Positions 1 through 8,481 of a stretch of 64,000 nucleotides of DNA are shown here, one piece after another. A program made the translations under genes and the position numbers. The stretch spans positions 682,001 to 746,000 of the forward strand of contig NZ_CP151726.1 of assembly GCF_038443385.1 (NCBI RefSeq). The letters are read 5' to 3'. Source of the stretch: Stieleria varia. Its GTDB lineage: Bacteria > Planctomycetota > Planctomycetia > Pirellulales > Pirellulaceae. Below the pieces are notes generated by a model. It did no database searches, was not told the origin of the DNA, and was given only the letters and a program-made list of their open reading frames with translations. Positions within the stretch are counted from its first letter, which is position 1. Every line of letters begins with the position of its first letter.

Positions 1-542
1 CCGATAGCCGCAAGGGAATCTATCGACTGCGAGTCGGCGATCGGATCAATGACTTGGCCAGCGGCGAGATCGAAACACCTTTACTGGGAACCGTCGCCGG
101 TGTCGGTAATGTGTTCATCGGTGCGACCAGCGGACCGGCAGCCGACTTCATGGTCGGTTACGAAATGAATGGCCTGAAAGAAAAATTCCGAGTGCTGTTG
201 GACGGTCGAGTCACCTGGGGGCCGGTCGCCGCCGGTGACATCGCAATGGTGATGACCGCCGACAACATGTTGCGTGGCATCACCGTGGATGGCAAAGTCC
301 GATTCAGTGTCCAGATGCCAAAGGGTAAGCCGGTCGGCGAGCCTGTTGCTCACGGTTCCAATTGGGTGTTGATCGGACAGAACGGTTGGGTGAACCTGAT
401 CGACCCGACCGACGGCAAGATCGTTCATCAACAGGACGTTGGACAACCCTTCTTTGCAACACCGCTGATGATCAAGAACAGCTTGCTGGTGCCGGGCGAA
501 GAAGGCGTGGTGTATGTGGTCTCGTTGCCGGAGGCCAACTGA
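1..542 (+). CDS. PQQ-like beta-propeller protein, C-terminal part (5' truncated)
   Basis: The reading frame is open from the first bases of the window (first full codon at 3) to the TGA at 540-542, so the start lies upstream of the window. The visible 180 or so residues alternate short beta-strand-like stretches with Gly/Asp turns, including 'GWVNLIDPTDGKIVHQQDVG' and 'EGVVYVVSLPEAN', which is the pattern of PQQ/quinoprotein-like propeller blades. Such proteins in planctomycetes are usually secreted or periplasmic and often not enzymes. The stop codon overlaps the ATG of the next gene (ATGA), so the two are probably translated together. The family call rests on blade-like pattern only. No catalytic residues can be judged from this fragment. 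Confidence 0.7.
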   Translation, partial: DSRKGIYRLRVGDRINDLASGEIETPLLGTVAGVGNVFIGATSGPAADFMVGYEMNGLKEKFRVLLDGRVTWGPVAAGDIAMVMTADNMLRGITVDGKVRFSVQMPKGKPVGEPVAHGSNWVLIGQNGWVNLIDPTDGKIVHQQDVGQPFFATPLMIKNSLLVPGEEGVVYVVSLPEAN

Positions 543-2959
543 TGAGGCTGTTTCCACCAATGAACCGCACGACAGGCCGCCTACTGTCAGGCTGCCTACT
601 ATCAGGCTGCCGATTCAATGCCATCGGCTGGACCACCATTTGCTGGGCAACACTGTCGATCATTGTCTGGCTAGCCACACCCGAAACAGTTGCGTCGGCA
701 CAGGCGATCACTTATGCGCAAACGGGCTCGCCCCCTGAGATGGGGTTGGAGCTGCTGCAAGAGGAACCGCACGACATCATTTACTTCACGGAGAAAGCCA
801 AAGGCGGCTGGGTCAAGGCTCGCCTGTTGCCGGTTCGCGAGATGCCTGGAACGCCCAACGGCTCCCTGAAGTACAACATCGTCGGAATCGAGACGGAGGA
901 CTTTGCGACCAAGTGGAACGAGATCGAACGGATCGATTTTTGGGAAAAACGCTTGGAACGTGAAACCGCAGAAAAGATCGCCGCAGGTGATTTTGCCGGC
1001 GCTTATCCTTTCTTGTCGATTCTGATCCGCGATTACCCCACTCGCCCCGGCCTCAGGGAACTGCGTAGCGATTTCCTGTGGAACAATGCGATTCAGCGAG
1101 CCAAGAACGGCCAACGCGCCGAATCGTTGGCGATGCTGGAGGAACTGCGGCGTTACGCTCCGGACTACAAACGATCCACCGTCGTGGGTGCCATCGGCGC
1201 CACCACCAATTCGTTGATGACAGCCATGGTCCAAGAAGGCAAGTTGGCCGAGGCTCAACAACTGTTGGCGCGACTACGCGGGGAATACTCCAACGTACGA
1301 TTGGCGTCCGTGGAAACGTGGACCAAAGAATTCCTGCGGATGGCAGAGGAGAAACGAGATGCCGCACTGCTGGCGCTCAAGGAAGAGCGTTTTCGAGACG
1401 CACGTCTTTTCGCTCGTGAAAGTGTTTACCTGACGCCGGACATCCCTGGTGGCAAAGAGCTGATCGAGCGAATCGACACGATCTATCCCCTGATCAATGT
1501 CGGTGTTCTGCAGTCGGCAACCGTCTTTGATCCGATTCGCCTGGACAACTGGGCTTCACGTCGCGCAGGTCGCCTGCTGTATCGCACCCTGTTCGAAATG
1601 CAGAGCGCCGGTCCTGAGGGCGGACAGTACAACTTCATCTTTGGTGACACCGAGATCAGTGCCGACCAACAAACACTCGACTTGAATTTGGAGCTGGCCA
1701 AGCTGCCCGATCCTCTGAATAAAATCGAGTCTCACTTCTTGGCCGACCGGCTTGCCAAGCGTGCCACACCGGGCAGCGATGAGTACTTTTCACCGTGGGC
1801 GGCGGCTGTTTCGGGCATCGGTATCGACGGCGCTAGTCAAATTCGCTGCGTCCTGCGTCGCCCCAATGTGTTGCCGACTTGCCTGATGCAAATCAATGTC
1901 GATGGCAGTTGGTTCGGCGGGAAACCGGGATCGACCACGGGCGATTACCGCCTCGACATCACGGAAGGCAACTTGACCAGGTTTGTGTTGGCCGACAAAG
2001 CGCTTGAGAAAGTCGGCAAGGACAATACCAAGCCGCGTGAAATCGTCGAGGTGCGATGTGGATCGGGATCCGAAGCGGTCAGCAAGTTGCTCAGTGGCGA
2101 GATCGATATGCTGGACCAACTTTTCCCCGCCGACGCGATTCGGTTGAAGCGAAGCCGCGATATCGCGGTGGCGACGTACCCGCTGCCCACGATTCACATG
2201 TTGGTTCCGTGCAGCGACCATCCCTTTGTCGCCGAATCAAACTTTCGACGCGCGTTGGTCTACGCCACCAATCGAGAGGATATCCTCAAGGGCGAGTTGC
2301 TCGAGGGCAAGGAGATCCCAGGCTGCCAGGTCGTTTCGGGGCCGTTCCCCGCAGGCATCGACTTTGACGATCCCTTGGGATACGCGTACGACACGTCAAT
2401 CGTTGCTCGCCGCTACGAGCCCAGCCTGGCGCAGTTGTTGGTGGAGCTCAATCGATCGCTGATGGAAAATGAAGCCAAACGAAAAGGGGACACGGTCCCC
2501 AAAATGACGCCGATCCGTTTGGCGTTTCCTGCGGACAACCTTTCACGAGTTGCATGCGAAGCCATTCGTGCACAATGGGAATTGATCGGTTTACCGGTTG
2601 AGTTGGTTCAGTTGCCCATCGGCCGTTCCTACCCAGATCCTGACACGGCGGACATCGTGTACGTTTCCGCAGCGGTCTGGGAACCGATTTTGGATGCGCG
2701 TCGATTGCTCGGCCCGAGCGGATTGGCACGAAGCGAAAATCAGATGATCGGATTGGGATTGCGTCGCTTGGAGGAAGCAAGGAATTGGAAGGAGGTTCGT
2801 GACCGATTGCTTGTTTTGCATGACATCGCCCACCATGAGTTGCCAATCATTCCACTGTGGCAAATGATCGACTCCTACGCCTACCGAAAAGACCTGACGG
2901 GTGTCGGTACGGGGATCGTGTCGCTGTATCAAAACGCTGAAAACTGGCGACGAGATTGA
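542..2959 (+). CDS. TPR-like region fused to ABC substrate-binding protein family 5 domain, secreted
   Basis: The ATG at 542 overlaps the upstream stop and begins an N-terminus with a hydrophobic signal segment (about residues 20-50, ending near 'ETVASAQA'). The 805-residue product has a helical, TPR-like part at about residues 130-300 ('AGDFAGAYPFLSILIRDYP', 'NGQRAESLAMLEELRRYAP'). From about 330 to the end it resembles peptide/nickel-type solute-binding proteins (SBP_bac_5), with 'KLLSGEIDMLDQLFPAD' and 'NFRRALVYATNREDILKGEL' typical of that family. Family 5 members capture oligopeptides or similar ligands for an ABC importer, but no permease or ATPase gene is adjacent. The N-terminal TPR extension is not usual for the family. 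An upstream in-frame start at 362 was rejected because it would overlap the previous gene by 180 bases. Confidence 0.8.
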   Translation: MRLFPPMNRTTGRLLSGCLLSGCRFNAIGWTTICWATLSIIVWLATPETVASAQAITYAQTGSPPEMGLELLQEEPHDIIYFTEKAKGGWVKARLLPVREMPGTPNGSLKYNIVGIETEDFATKWNEIERIDFWEKRLERETAEKIAAGDFAGAYPFLSILIRDYPTRPGLRELRSDFLWNNAIQRAKNGQRAESLAMLEELRRYAPDYKRSTVVGAIGATTNSLMTAMVQEGKLAEAQQLLARLRGEYSNVRLASVETWTKEFLRMAEEKRDAALLALKEERFRDARLFARESVYLTPDIPGGKELIERIDTIYPLINVGVLQSATVFDPIRLDNWASRRAGRLLYRTLFEMQSAGPEGGQYNFIFGDTEISADQQTLDLNLELAKLPDPLNKIESHFLADRLAKRATPGSDEYFSPWAAAVSGIGIDGASQIRCVLRRPNVLPTCLMQINVDGSWFGGKPGSTTGDYRLDITEGNLTRFVLADKALEKVGKDNTKPREIVEVRCGSGSEAVSKLLSGEIDMLDQLFPADAIRLKRSRDIAVATYPLPTIHMLVPCSDHPFVAESNFRRALVYATNREDILKGELLEGKEIPGCQVVSGPFPAGIDFDDPLGYAYDTSIVARRYEPSLAQLLVELNRSLMENEAKRKGDTVPKMTPIRLAFPADNLSRVACEAIRAQWELIGLPVELVQLPIGRSYPDPDTADIVYVSAAVWEPILDARRLLGPSGLARSENQMIGLGLRRLEEARNWKEVRDRLLVLHDIAHHELPIIPLWQMIDSYAYRKDLTGVGTGIVSLYQNAENWRRD

Positions 2960-2964
2960 GATTG

Positions 2965-5376
2965 ATGATGACCAAACACAAAGATGCTCGAAACTCATTC
3001 GGTACTCACTGGACCGCCTTGGCCCTGCTGATGTTCGCGGTGATCTCAATCGCGGCGGCATCGGTTGCAGTTGCCGAGGATGCGGCGGACGCGACCAGCC
3101 AGTCGTCAACGCCGGATACTCCATCTGTTTCCACTCAGCCGCCATCAGGTGTCAGCCAATCAGCGACGAGCCAATCAGCGACGCAGTCCACTCCTTCACC
3201 TGCTGCCGATCAGGCATCGCCCTCCAGGCCGAACGTATCTGCGGACACCGATGCGGATGAGGAGAGCGATGAAGAGGAGGTCGACGAAGAGCCATGGGAC
3301 TTTTCTCCGTACAAAGTTTTGGTTTGGATCGCTTCGGACGACCCGGGCATCAGTGCGGAAACTCTCCAAACGCCGTTATCTAACTATCTCGATCGTGACT
3401 TTTCCTCCATGTGGAGACTCACCATCGAGAATGCCCCGCCGACGATTCGCGCTGCGGCTACACGCGGCCTTTCGTCATTGACCTATGACACGATTTCCGC
3501 GTCCGACCCAGTCGTCGCTGTCAAACGTGACGACAAAGACATCATTCGCATTCGGGTCGCGCGAGACCTGGGCGAATACGTCAAGCGAATCCCAAGCACC
3601 TCTGGATTGATCGCCGATACGCTCCGTCGAGGCGACCTTGCCGGACACCCGGACCTGGATGGGATGAAGGGCAATCTTGTTCCACTGGAGACGGACTTGA
3701 TCGGCATCAGCCAGCGATGGACCGATACGGCCACTCAAGGTTTGTTGTTGCCACGCGGACTCGCTTTGACACTGGATAAACCCAAGGCAAAACTCATCGA
3801 GTTGCCGATCGCAGAACTGGTTTCCACGGCAGTGGACAACTACGACAAGATCTACATCGTGCAGATCACCAGCACGACCCCGCGTCCCCACGTTTCGGTA
3901 ATCGAACTGGAAACCCTGATGCGTTTTTTTGGCATGCCGCTGAGCGTGCCCTTCACGAACAAGCAAGATCTGCCGTTTGCAGTGGGGCACGCGATCACCG
4001 AAGTGTTTTCGCCGGTGGTTCGCATCGACGAGGCGGGGCAGGATTCCGTCAAAGGACTGATTCGAGCATCAGGATTGATCTTGGATTCCGATTCGCCCGG
4101 TTTGGTGCGTTTGGGCGATGTCTTGGAACCGATGGTGCGCAAGGATGATCGATCTGGAAAACCCTTGATCGTCGGTCGGCTCGATTGGGCCTATCTGTTG
4201 CGAGTGGCAGATCCAGTCGCTCACGATGACGAATTCAAGGTCGATGGTAAGCCTTTCATCAAAGGCGAAGTCCTGAGCAACGACACCGATGAGGATACCG
4301 GCGATCCCCTCAGCGTCGTTCGCGTCAACGTCGAGCGAGCTGCATTGGGCCGGGTTCACGAGATCACGGTCAGCGAAGAAGATGAGAGTGTGATCGGGAC
4401 CGTCCTGTTTACGGACCTGGACAAGGGCGAGTTCACTTTCACCCCAGGCGATGCCTTTACGGGACAAACATCGTTCCAATACACCGTCTCCGATGGCTAC
4501 GGAAACACGGATGTCGGCACCGTTTGGATCGGAGGCAAAAAAGACAGCGGCGAGGAAGATACCAAAGAACCGGCCGAAACCAAGGCCAGCAAACGCGTGG
4601 TCAAGATGATGTACTATTCCGGTCGCCCCGGCGGATTGCAAGGACGCCAAAACAAACGCACGTATAAAATGGCACTCAAGGTGAATCCGCGTTTGGATGC
4701 AACGATGCTGAGATTGCACGCCAAGGGAGAGCCAGACTTCCCCTTGATCGGATACGAGATCTACGAAAGAGAATTGACCAGCAAGTCGATGACGTTCGTG
4801 GGACGAACCGACTGGGACGGTCGCATCTCAATCCAAAAGAACGATGACCCTCTGCGATTGATGTACGTCAAGAACGGGGGCGCGGTTCTGGCCCGATTGC
4901 CCATGATCCCGGGGCTGACAACCGTGGAAGTCGCCGACTTGATAGGCGATGACATGCGGTTGCAGGCCGAAGCATATATCCGCGGGGTTCAGAACGCGAT
5001 CGTCGACTTGGTCGCGATTCGAAAACTGATCGCGGCACGGGTGAAGTTGCGACTGCAGAAAGGCCAAATGACGGAAGCGGAAGAGTTGGTGATCGCGATG
5101 CGGGAACAGCCCACCAGCCAAACGCTCGCCGACGACATGGGTTTCAAACTCCCCGCGTTTCTGAAAGTGATCGACAACCCCAATCAACGGGCCAAGGTGG
5201 ACAATATGTTCTCGGTCACCCGAGAAATGTTGACCAAGCAACTGAGCCCCAAAGATCTTCGTGACGTCGAAGAAATGCTGCTGCGGGCCAAAAAGAACGG
5301 CGGCAAGTTGCCGCCCGACGACGAGGAAGAACCCGAGTTCGACAACACCGCCAACTCGGGTGGCGATGCGCCCTAA
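2965..5376 (+). CDS. Secreted protein with cadherin/Ig-like domain, function unknown
   Basis: I chose the ATG at 2965, six bases after the upstream stop. A TTG at 2956 and an ATG at 2968 are alternatives. The 803-residue product has a signal peptide (hydrophobic 'ALALLMFAVISIAAASVAVA') followed by a Ser/Thr/Gln-rich and then acidic linker to about residue 110. At about residues 415-525 there is a cadherin-like/bacterial Ig-like domain ('EVLSNDTDEDTGDPLSV', 'FTPGDAFTGQTSFQYTVSDG'). The rest is not recognised. It lies third in a tightly spaced run with a propeller protein and a solute-binding protein, which suggests a shared extracellular role. No enzyme signature was seen. Confidence 0.7.
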   Translation: MMTKHKDARNSFGTHWTALALLMFAVISIAAASVAVAEDAADATSQSSTPDTPSVSTQPPSGVSQSATSQSATQSTPSPAADQASPSRPNVSADTDADEESDEEEVDEEPWDFSPYKVLVWIASDDPGISAETLQTPLSNYLDRDFSSMWRLTIENAPPTIRAAATRGLSSLTYDTISASDPVVAVKRDDKDIIRIRVARDLGEYVKRIPSTSGLIADTLRRGDLAGHPDLDGMKGNLVPLETDLIGISQRWTDTATQGLLLPRGLALTLDKPKAKLIELPIAELVSTAVDNYDKIYIVQITSTTPRPHVSVIELETLMRFFGMPLSVPFTNKQDLPFAVGHAITEVFSPVVRIDEAGQDSVKGLIRASGLILDSDSPGLVRLGDVLEPMVRKDDRSGKPLIVGRLDWAYLLRVADPVAHDDEFKVDGKPFIKGEVLSNDTDEDTGDPLSVVRVNVERAALGRVHEITVSEEDESVIGTVLFTDLDKGEFTFTPGDAFTGQTSFQYTVSDGYGNTDVGTVWIGGKKDSGEEDTKEPAETKASKRVVKMMYYSGRPGGLQGRQNKRTYKMALKVNPRLDATMLRLHAKGEPDFPLIGYEIYERELTSKSMTFVGRTDWDGRISIQKNDDPLRLMYVKNGGAVLARLPMIPGLTTVEVADLIGDDMRLQAEAYIRGVQNAIVDLVAIRKLIAARVKLRLQKGQMTEAEELVIAMREQPTSQTLADDMGFKLPAFLKVIDNPNQRAKVDNMFSVTREMLTKQLSPKDLRDVEEMLLRAKKNGGKLPPDDEEEPEFDNTANSGGDAP

Positions 5377-5432
5377 CCGGCAATGCCGGGAATGCCGGGA
5401 CGCAGTTTATTTGCCGAAGTGCGTGGCATACC

Positions 5433-5490
5433 AGCACGAAGCGCAAGCGAGTGAGTGAATCGCGAAATCCACTTGCTTGCGCTTCGTGCT
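5433..5490. repeat. Inverted repeat between convergent genes, possible bidirectional terminator
   Basis: The arms 5433-5453 and 5470-5490 match at 20 of 21 positions and contain the word 'ACGAAGCGCAAGCGAGTG'. The palindrome sits between the end of the plus-strand gene at 5376 and the end of the minus-strand gene at 5546, where it could fold in both transcripts. A degenerate relative ('CCCGCTAACGCTTCGTGCTGAT') lies near 39214-39235. It therefore looks like a dispersed palindromic repeat that may have been adopted as a terminator. Confidence 0.6.
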
Positions 5491-5545
5491 CGTATTTTGG
5501 ATTGTCAAAATGCTTTGCAGCGAACCTAACCGGGACGATCAGTGA

Positions 5546-6874
5546 TCAGTTCGCAGCCTCAGTTCGCAACCGATCGCGCCGGTCTCTCGCATCGTTTGCC
5601 AACGTCACTGAGAAGTTGGGATTGATCTTGAGAGCTTGGTCGTAAGCTTGCATCGCTTCCTGATGGTTCCCGAGAGCTTCCCGAATCCTGCCGGCATGAT
5701 AGTGAACTTCTGCGTCTTGCACGTTTGTGCGGAGTGCCTTTTGAACGCTTATTTCGGCATCAGCGAATTGTTCATTCTTGAACTGTGCCCAAGCGAGCAG
5801 ATCGTGCGCATAGATATCTTGTCGCAGGTTTAAATCTTCACGAGCCAGTTCCAGTGCTCTATCGAGATGACGATCAGTGTCACAATAGAATCTCGCAACC
5901 TCTCGAAAGTGCGCAGCAGCAGCAGTCTCGGCTTCCTCCATCATTGCCTTCTCCGTCTTCAGATACCAATGGGACGCTTGCTCTTCATCGCCCATGGCGG
6001 TGTAGACATCGCCAAGTCCCCACATCATCGGTGGCTCGCCATGCTCCCGGATTGCTTCGAGGTATAACTTGATCGACCGATCAAAGTCTCCAGTAGCAGC
6101 ATGCAAGGATGCTAGGCCGGACATCGCCGGCCCGTAGAGTTCGTGTCGATCCAACGCCAACTCATAGAACTTCTGAGCCTCGCTCCAGTCGCCCGCTTTA
6201 TGCAACATCACGGCGATTCGCAGGTCATACCATGCGAGATCGGTTTCCATCGCACCCGATGACTTGGCCTCGCTGGCAGCCTCACGCATGAGTCGGAGTG
6301 CAGCGTCGGGCTCACCCATGATTTCCTTCAGATGCGCCTGCCGGGCGATGGTGCCACCTGATTTCTCGCGGACGAGGAGAGTTTCATAGGTCTGCTCCGC
6401 CTCGGCATATTGACCCAGTTCCAGTTGGCAGTCACCGACGATCGACAACGCGATGGCATTGTCGGGCCGTCGACGGATAACTGTCTGCCCCAGTGCCAAA
6501 GCCTTTTGGAATTCATGTCGAGCCATTAGAGCTTTGGCGTAATAGATCTTGGCTGGCAGATGCTCTTGATTGTTGTTCATCGCCTCCGCCAGGACATTCT
6601 CCGCTTTGGAGTAGTACGGCAGGTCATCTTCCTCGGACGCTTTCCGAAGATACAGCCTTCCCAACACCACTCGATTCGCAACATCGGATGGCTTCCCCTG
6701 AATCCTTTTCTCGAAGAACGCGATCGCCTGATCGATGGGCACCATTTCCCCCAATTTTGGCTTTGATTCCTTGTCGCTCACAGCGGATTGCAGCTCGGCG
6801 TCAGCCTGACGCACAGACATCGTGATGGAAAGAAGTACGAGGACAATGGCTACGACGTTTGCTGATGGATGCAT
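5546..6874 (-). CDS. Secreted TPR-repeat protein
   Basis: The ATG at 6874 gives a 442-residue protein starting with a signal peptide ('MHPSANVVAIVLVLLSITMS'). A TTG 39 bases upstream is possible but would precede the signal. Repeated helix pairs of TPR type run through most of the protein, for example 'AKALMARHEFQKALALGQTV', 'ELGQYAEAEQTYETLLV' and 'ALGNHQEAMQAYDQALKINP'. TPR arrays usually mediate protein-protein contacts. The gene lies about 136 bases downstream of the DUF4331 gene on the same strand, a pairing that suggests one transcript. No catalytic domain was seen. Confidence 0.85.
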   Translation of the reverse strand: MHPSANVVAIVLVLLSITMSVRQADAELQSAVSDKESKPKLGEMVPIDQAIAFFEKRIQGKPSDVANRVVLGRLYLRKASEEDDLPYYSKAENVLAEAMNNNQEHLPAKIYYAKALMARHEFQKALALGQTVIRRRPDNAIALSIVGDCQLELGQYAEAEQTYETLLVREKSGGTIARQAHLKEIMGEPDAALRLMREAASEAKSSGAMETDLAWYDLRIAVMLHKAGDWSEAQKFYELALDRHELYGPAMSGLASLHAATGDFDRSIKLYLEAIREHGEPPMMWGLGDVYTAMGDEEQASHWYLKTEKAMMEEAETAAAAHFREVARFYCDTDRHLDRALELAREDLNLRQDIYAHDLLAWAQFKNEQFADAEISVQKALRTNVQDAEVHYHAGRIREALGNHQEAMQAYDQALKINPNFSVTLANDARDRRDRLRTEAAN

Positions 6875-7010
6875 GGGATACTTTGTAGATGGGTTGGGGG
6901 CACAATCGAGCAACAGATAAGTGGCTCTTCAGCAACGCGTGACCTCGTCCACAACGAAATGCGTTACTTATGATCTGCGTTGCCAATCAGTGGCGTTTCA
7001 CGACGTAGGA

Positions 7011-8003
7011 TCAATTGGGTGCTGCAAGATAGGGAAAGACATTCAGGAACGTTGCATCGTTTTCGTTCACCATGTCCGTCGTGACCGCACCTTCTGTCAA
7101 CAGCCCCAGCTCGGCGTCGATCACATCATCGCCAAGCCTTCTGCCATTCAGGAAACCTGCCGCGCTGGAAGTGTCAAAGGTCAGAACATCAGGCAACAAG
7201 ATTGGTGTCAACGCAGCGGCGTTTGCCGGGCTGCTGAGTGCGGTAATATTGGCCGCGACCTCAGCACCAAAGTTCTGTGGGTCATTCTGCGTCAATGAAG
7301 CGTTGAATTGATCTTTCAGAGCGTTTGTCGAAATGAGCGCCGTATTGATCGCAGGACGGCCCATTCGATCGAACTGAGAACCGGCATTCACAGTACGTGC
7401 CCATACACCGACGTTGGTCGATGCGCCGTTTAAATCAGTGCTAGGTACTTCCAACACGATTGCGGAGACATTCAGACCTGCAAAGAAGTCATCGCCAGTG
7501 AATGCAAAACCGTTGTTGAATCCGTTGAGGTCAAAGAAGAAGGGATCCTCGAAGAGGTTGGCTGTCACCTGCCCTCCTCCCGTCACCGAGATCGTCTGCC
7601 CCGTCGAGCCGGATGCAATCAAGGCACCGTTTTCTCGATACACACGAATCGTCTGGCTGCCGTTGCGAACACGGGTAAAGTAGATGTCGTACCGCACGTC
7701 GGCGATAGCATCGCCCGTATTATCAACGTTGATCTCATACACGCTGCGGCTGTTGAAGGCCGTGCCGCTAATCATTCCGGCGCCGGGATTCACCGTCACG
7801 ATCAACACGGTGTTCGCCGGGTTGGCTGGCGACTGAAATGCGTATACATCGTTGATATCCAATGACCCATCAGCAGTCACGGACGGTGAGTCGAGGTGGT
7901 CAGCGGCAAAGAGCACATGACCGTTCGTCATCAAGAGAAGCATCAACGTACCCGCGGCAATCGGCGGAATGAAGACAGAGCGAAGATGGTTGTAGAGACT
8001 CAT
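7011..8003 (-). CDS. DUF4331 domain protein, secreted
   Basis: The 330-residue product starts with a signal peptide ending near 'GHVLFAADHLDSP'. It then has the DUF4331 hallmarks 'ADHLDSPSVTADGSLDINDV' near the N-terminus and 'FFAGLNVSAIVLEVP' in the middle. DUF4331 proteins are secreted and of unknown function. The family is often found with lipoproteins or TPR proteins, and here a TPR protein follows on the same strand. The ATG at 8003 is the only start that keeps the signal peptide intact. The family call is firm; the role is unknown. Confidence 0.88.
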   Translation of the reverse strand: MSLYNHLRSVFIPPIAAGTLMLLLMTNGHVLFAADHLDSPSVTADGSLDINDVYAFQSPANPANTVLIVTVNPGAGMISGTAFNSRSVYEINVDNTGDAIADVRYDIYFTRVRNGSQTIRVYRENGALIASGSTGQTISVTGGGQVTANLFEDPFFFDLNGFNNGFAFTGDDFFAGLNVSAIVLEVPSTDLNGASTNVGVWARTVNAGSQFDRMGRPAINTALISTNALKDQFNASLTQNDPQNFGAEVAANITALSSPANAAALTPILLPDVLTFDTSSAAGFLNGRRLGDDVIDAELGLLTEGAVTTDMVNENDATFLNVFPYLAAPN

Positions 8004-8481
8004 GGATCAGATTCGGGATTGTATGGTGAAGGAAATGAATCGGGAGTGTGGATGTTTGACGCTCAGGAAATCCTTTGGGCAGGCAATCCCGTGCGCCGAA
8101 GCGAGCTTTCACAAGAGCGTGAAGGCTCATTGATGTCGGCATCTCCACGTTGTGGCAATTACGCACCTCGCGATGCTCTGTGACATTGAAAATCAGGAAA
8201 TATGCGAGTTGGCCGATGAACTACAAGCAACCAGCGCGGTCGATGAGAAGCCACTGGGAATTGCTAAACAATTCAGGACCCAACATCTGAGACCACGCGA
8301 TCTGTGGAAACAGTCGTAGGAACGAAGGAATTCCTCAAGAACTGTGTCACAAATCCAATGCGGTCTCGTAGTTGCTAGAGCGTTGCCGCAACACTCGATC
8401 GGAACATCGGTTTCCAACACAGTGATTGCTCTGACTCTGATTGCTCTGACTCTCCCTCCCTTCCCAACCCGTTGAACATCC
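8004..8481. promoter_or_regulatory. Divergent intergenic region with a 15-bp tandem duplication
   Basis: This 478-base region separates the divergent DUF4331 gene and the beta-helix gene, so it must hold promoters for both. I see no confident -35/-10 pair. A 15-base word (TGATTGCTCTGACTC) is perfectly duplicated in tandem at 8423-8437 and 8438-8452, only 30 bases before the beta-helix start. It could be a regulator site or simple slippage. No gene is supported here. Confidence 0.4.
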
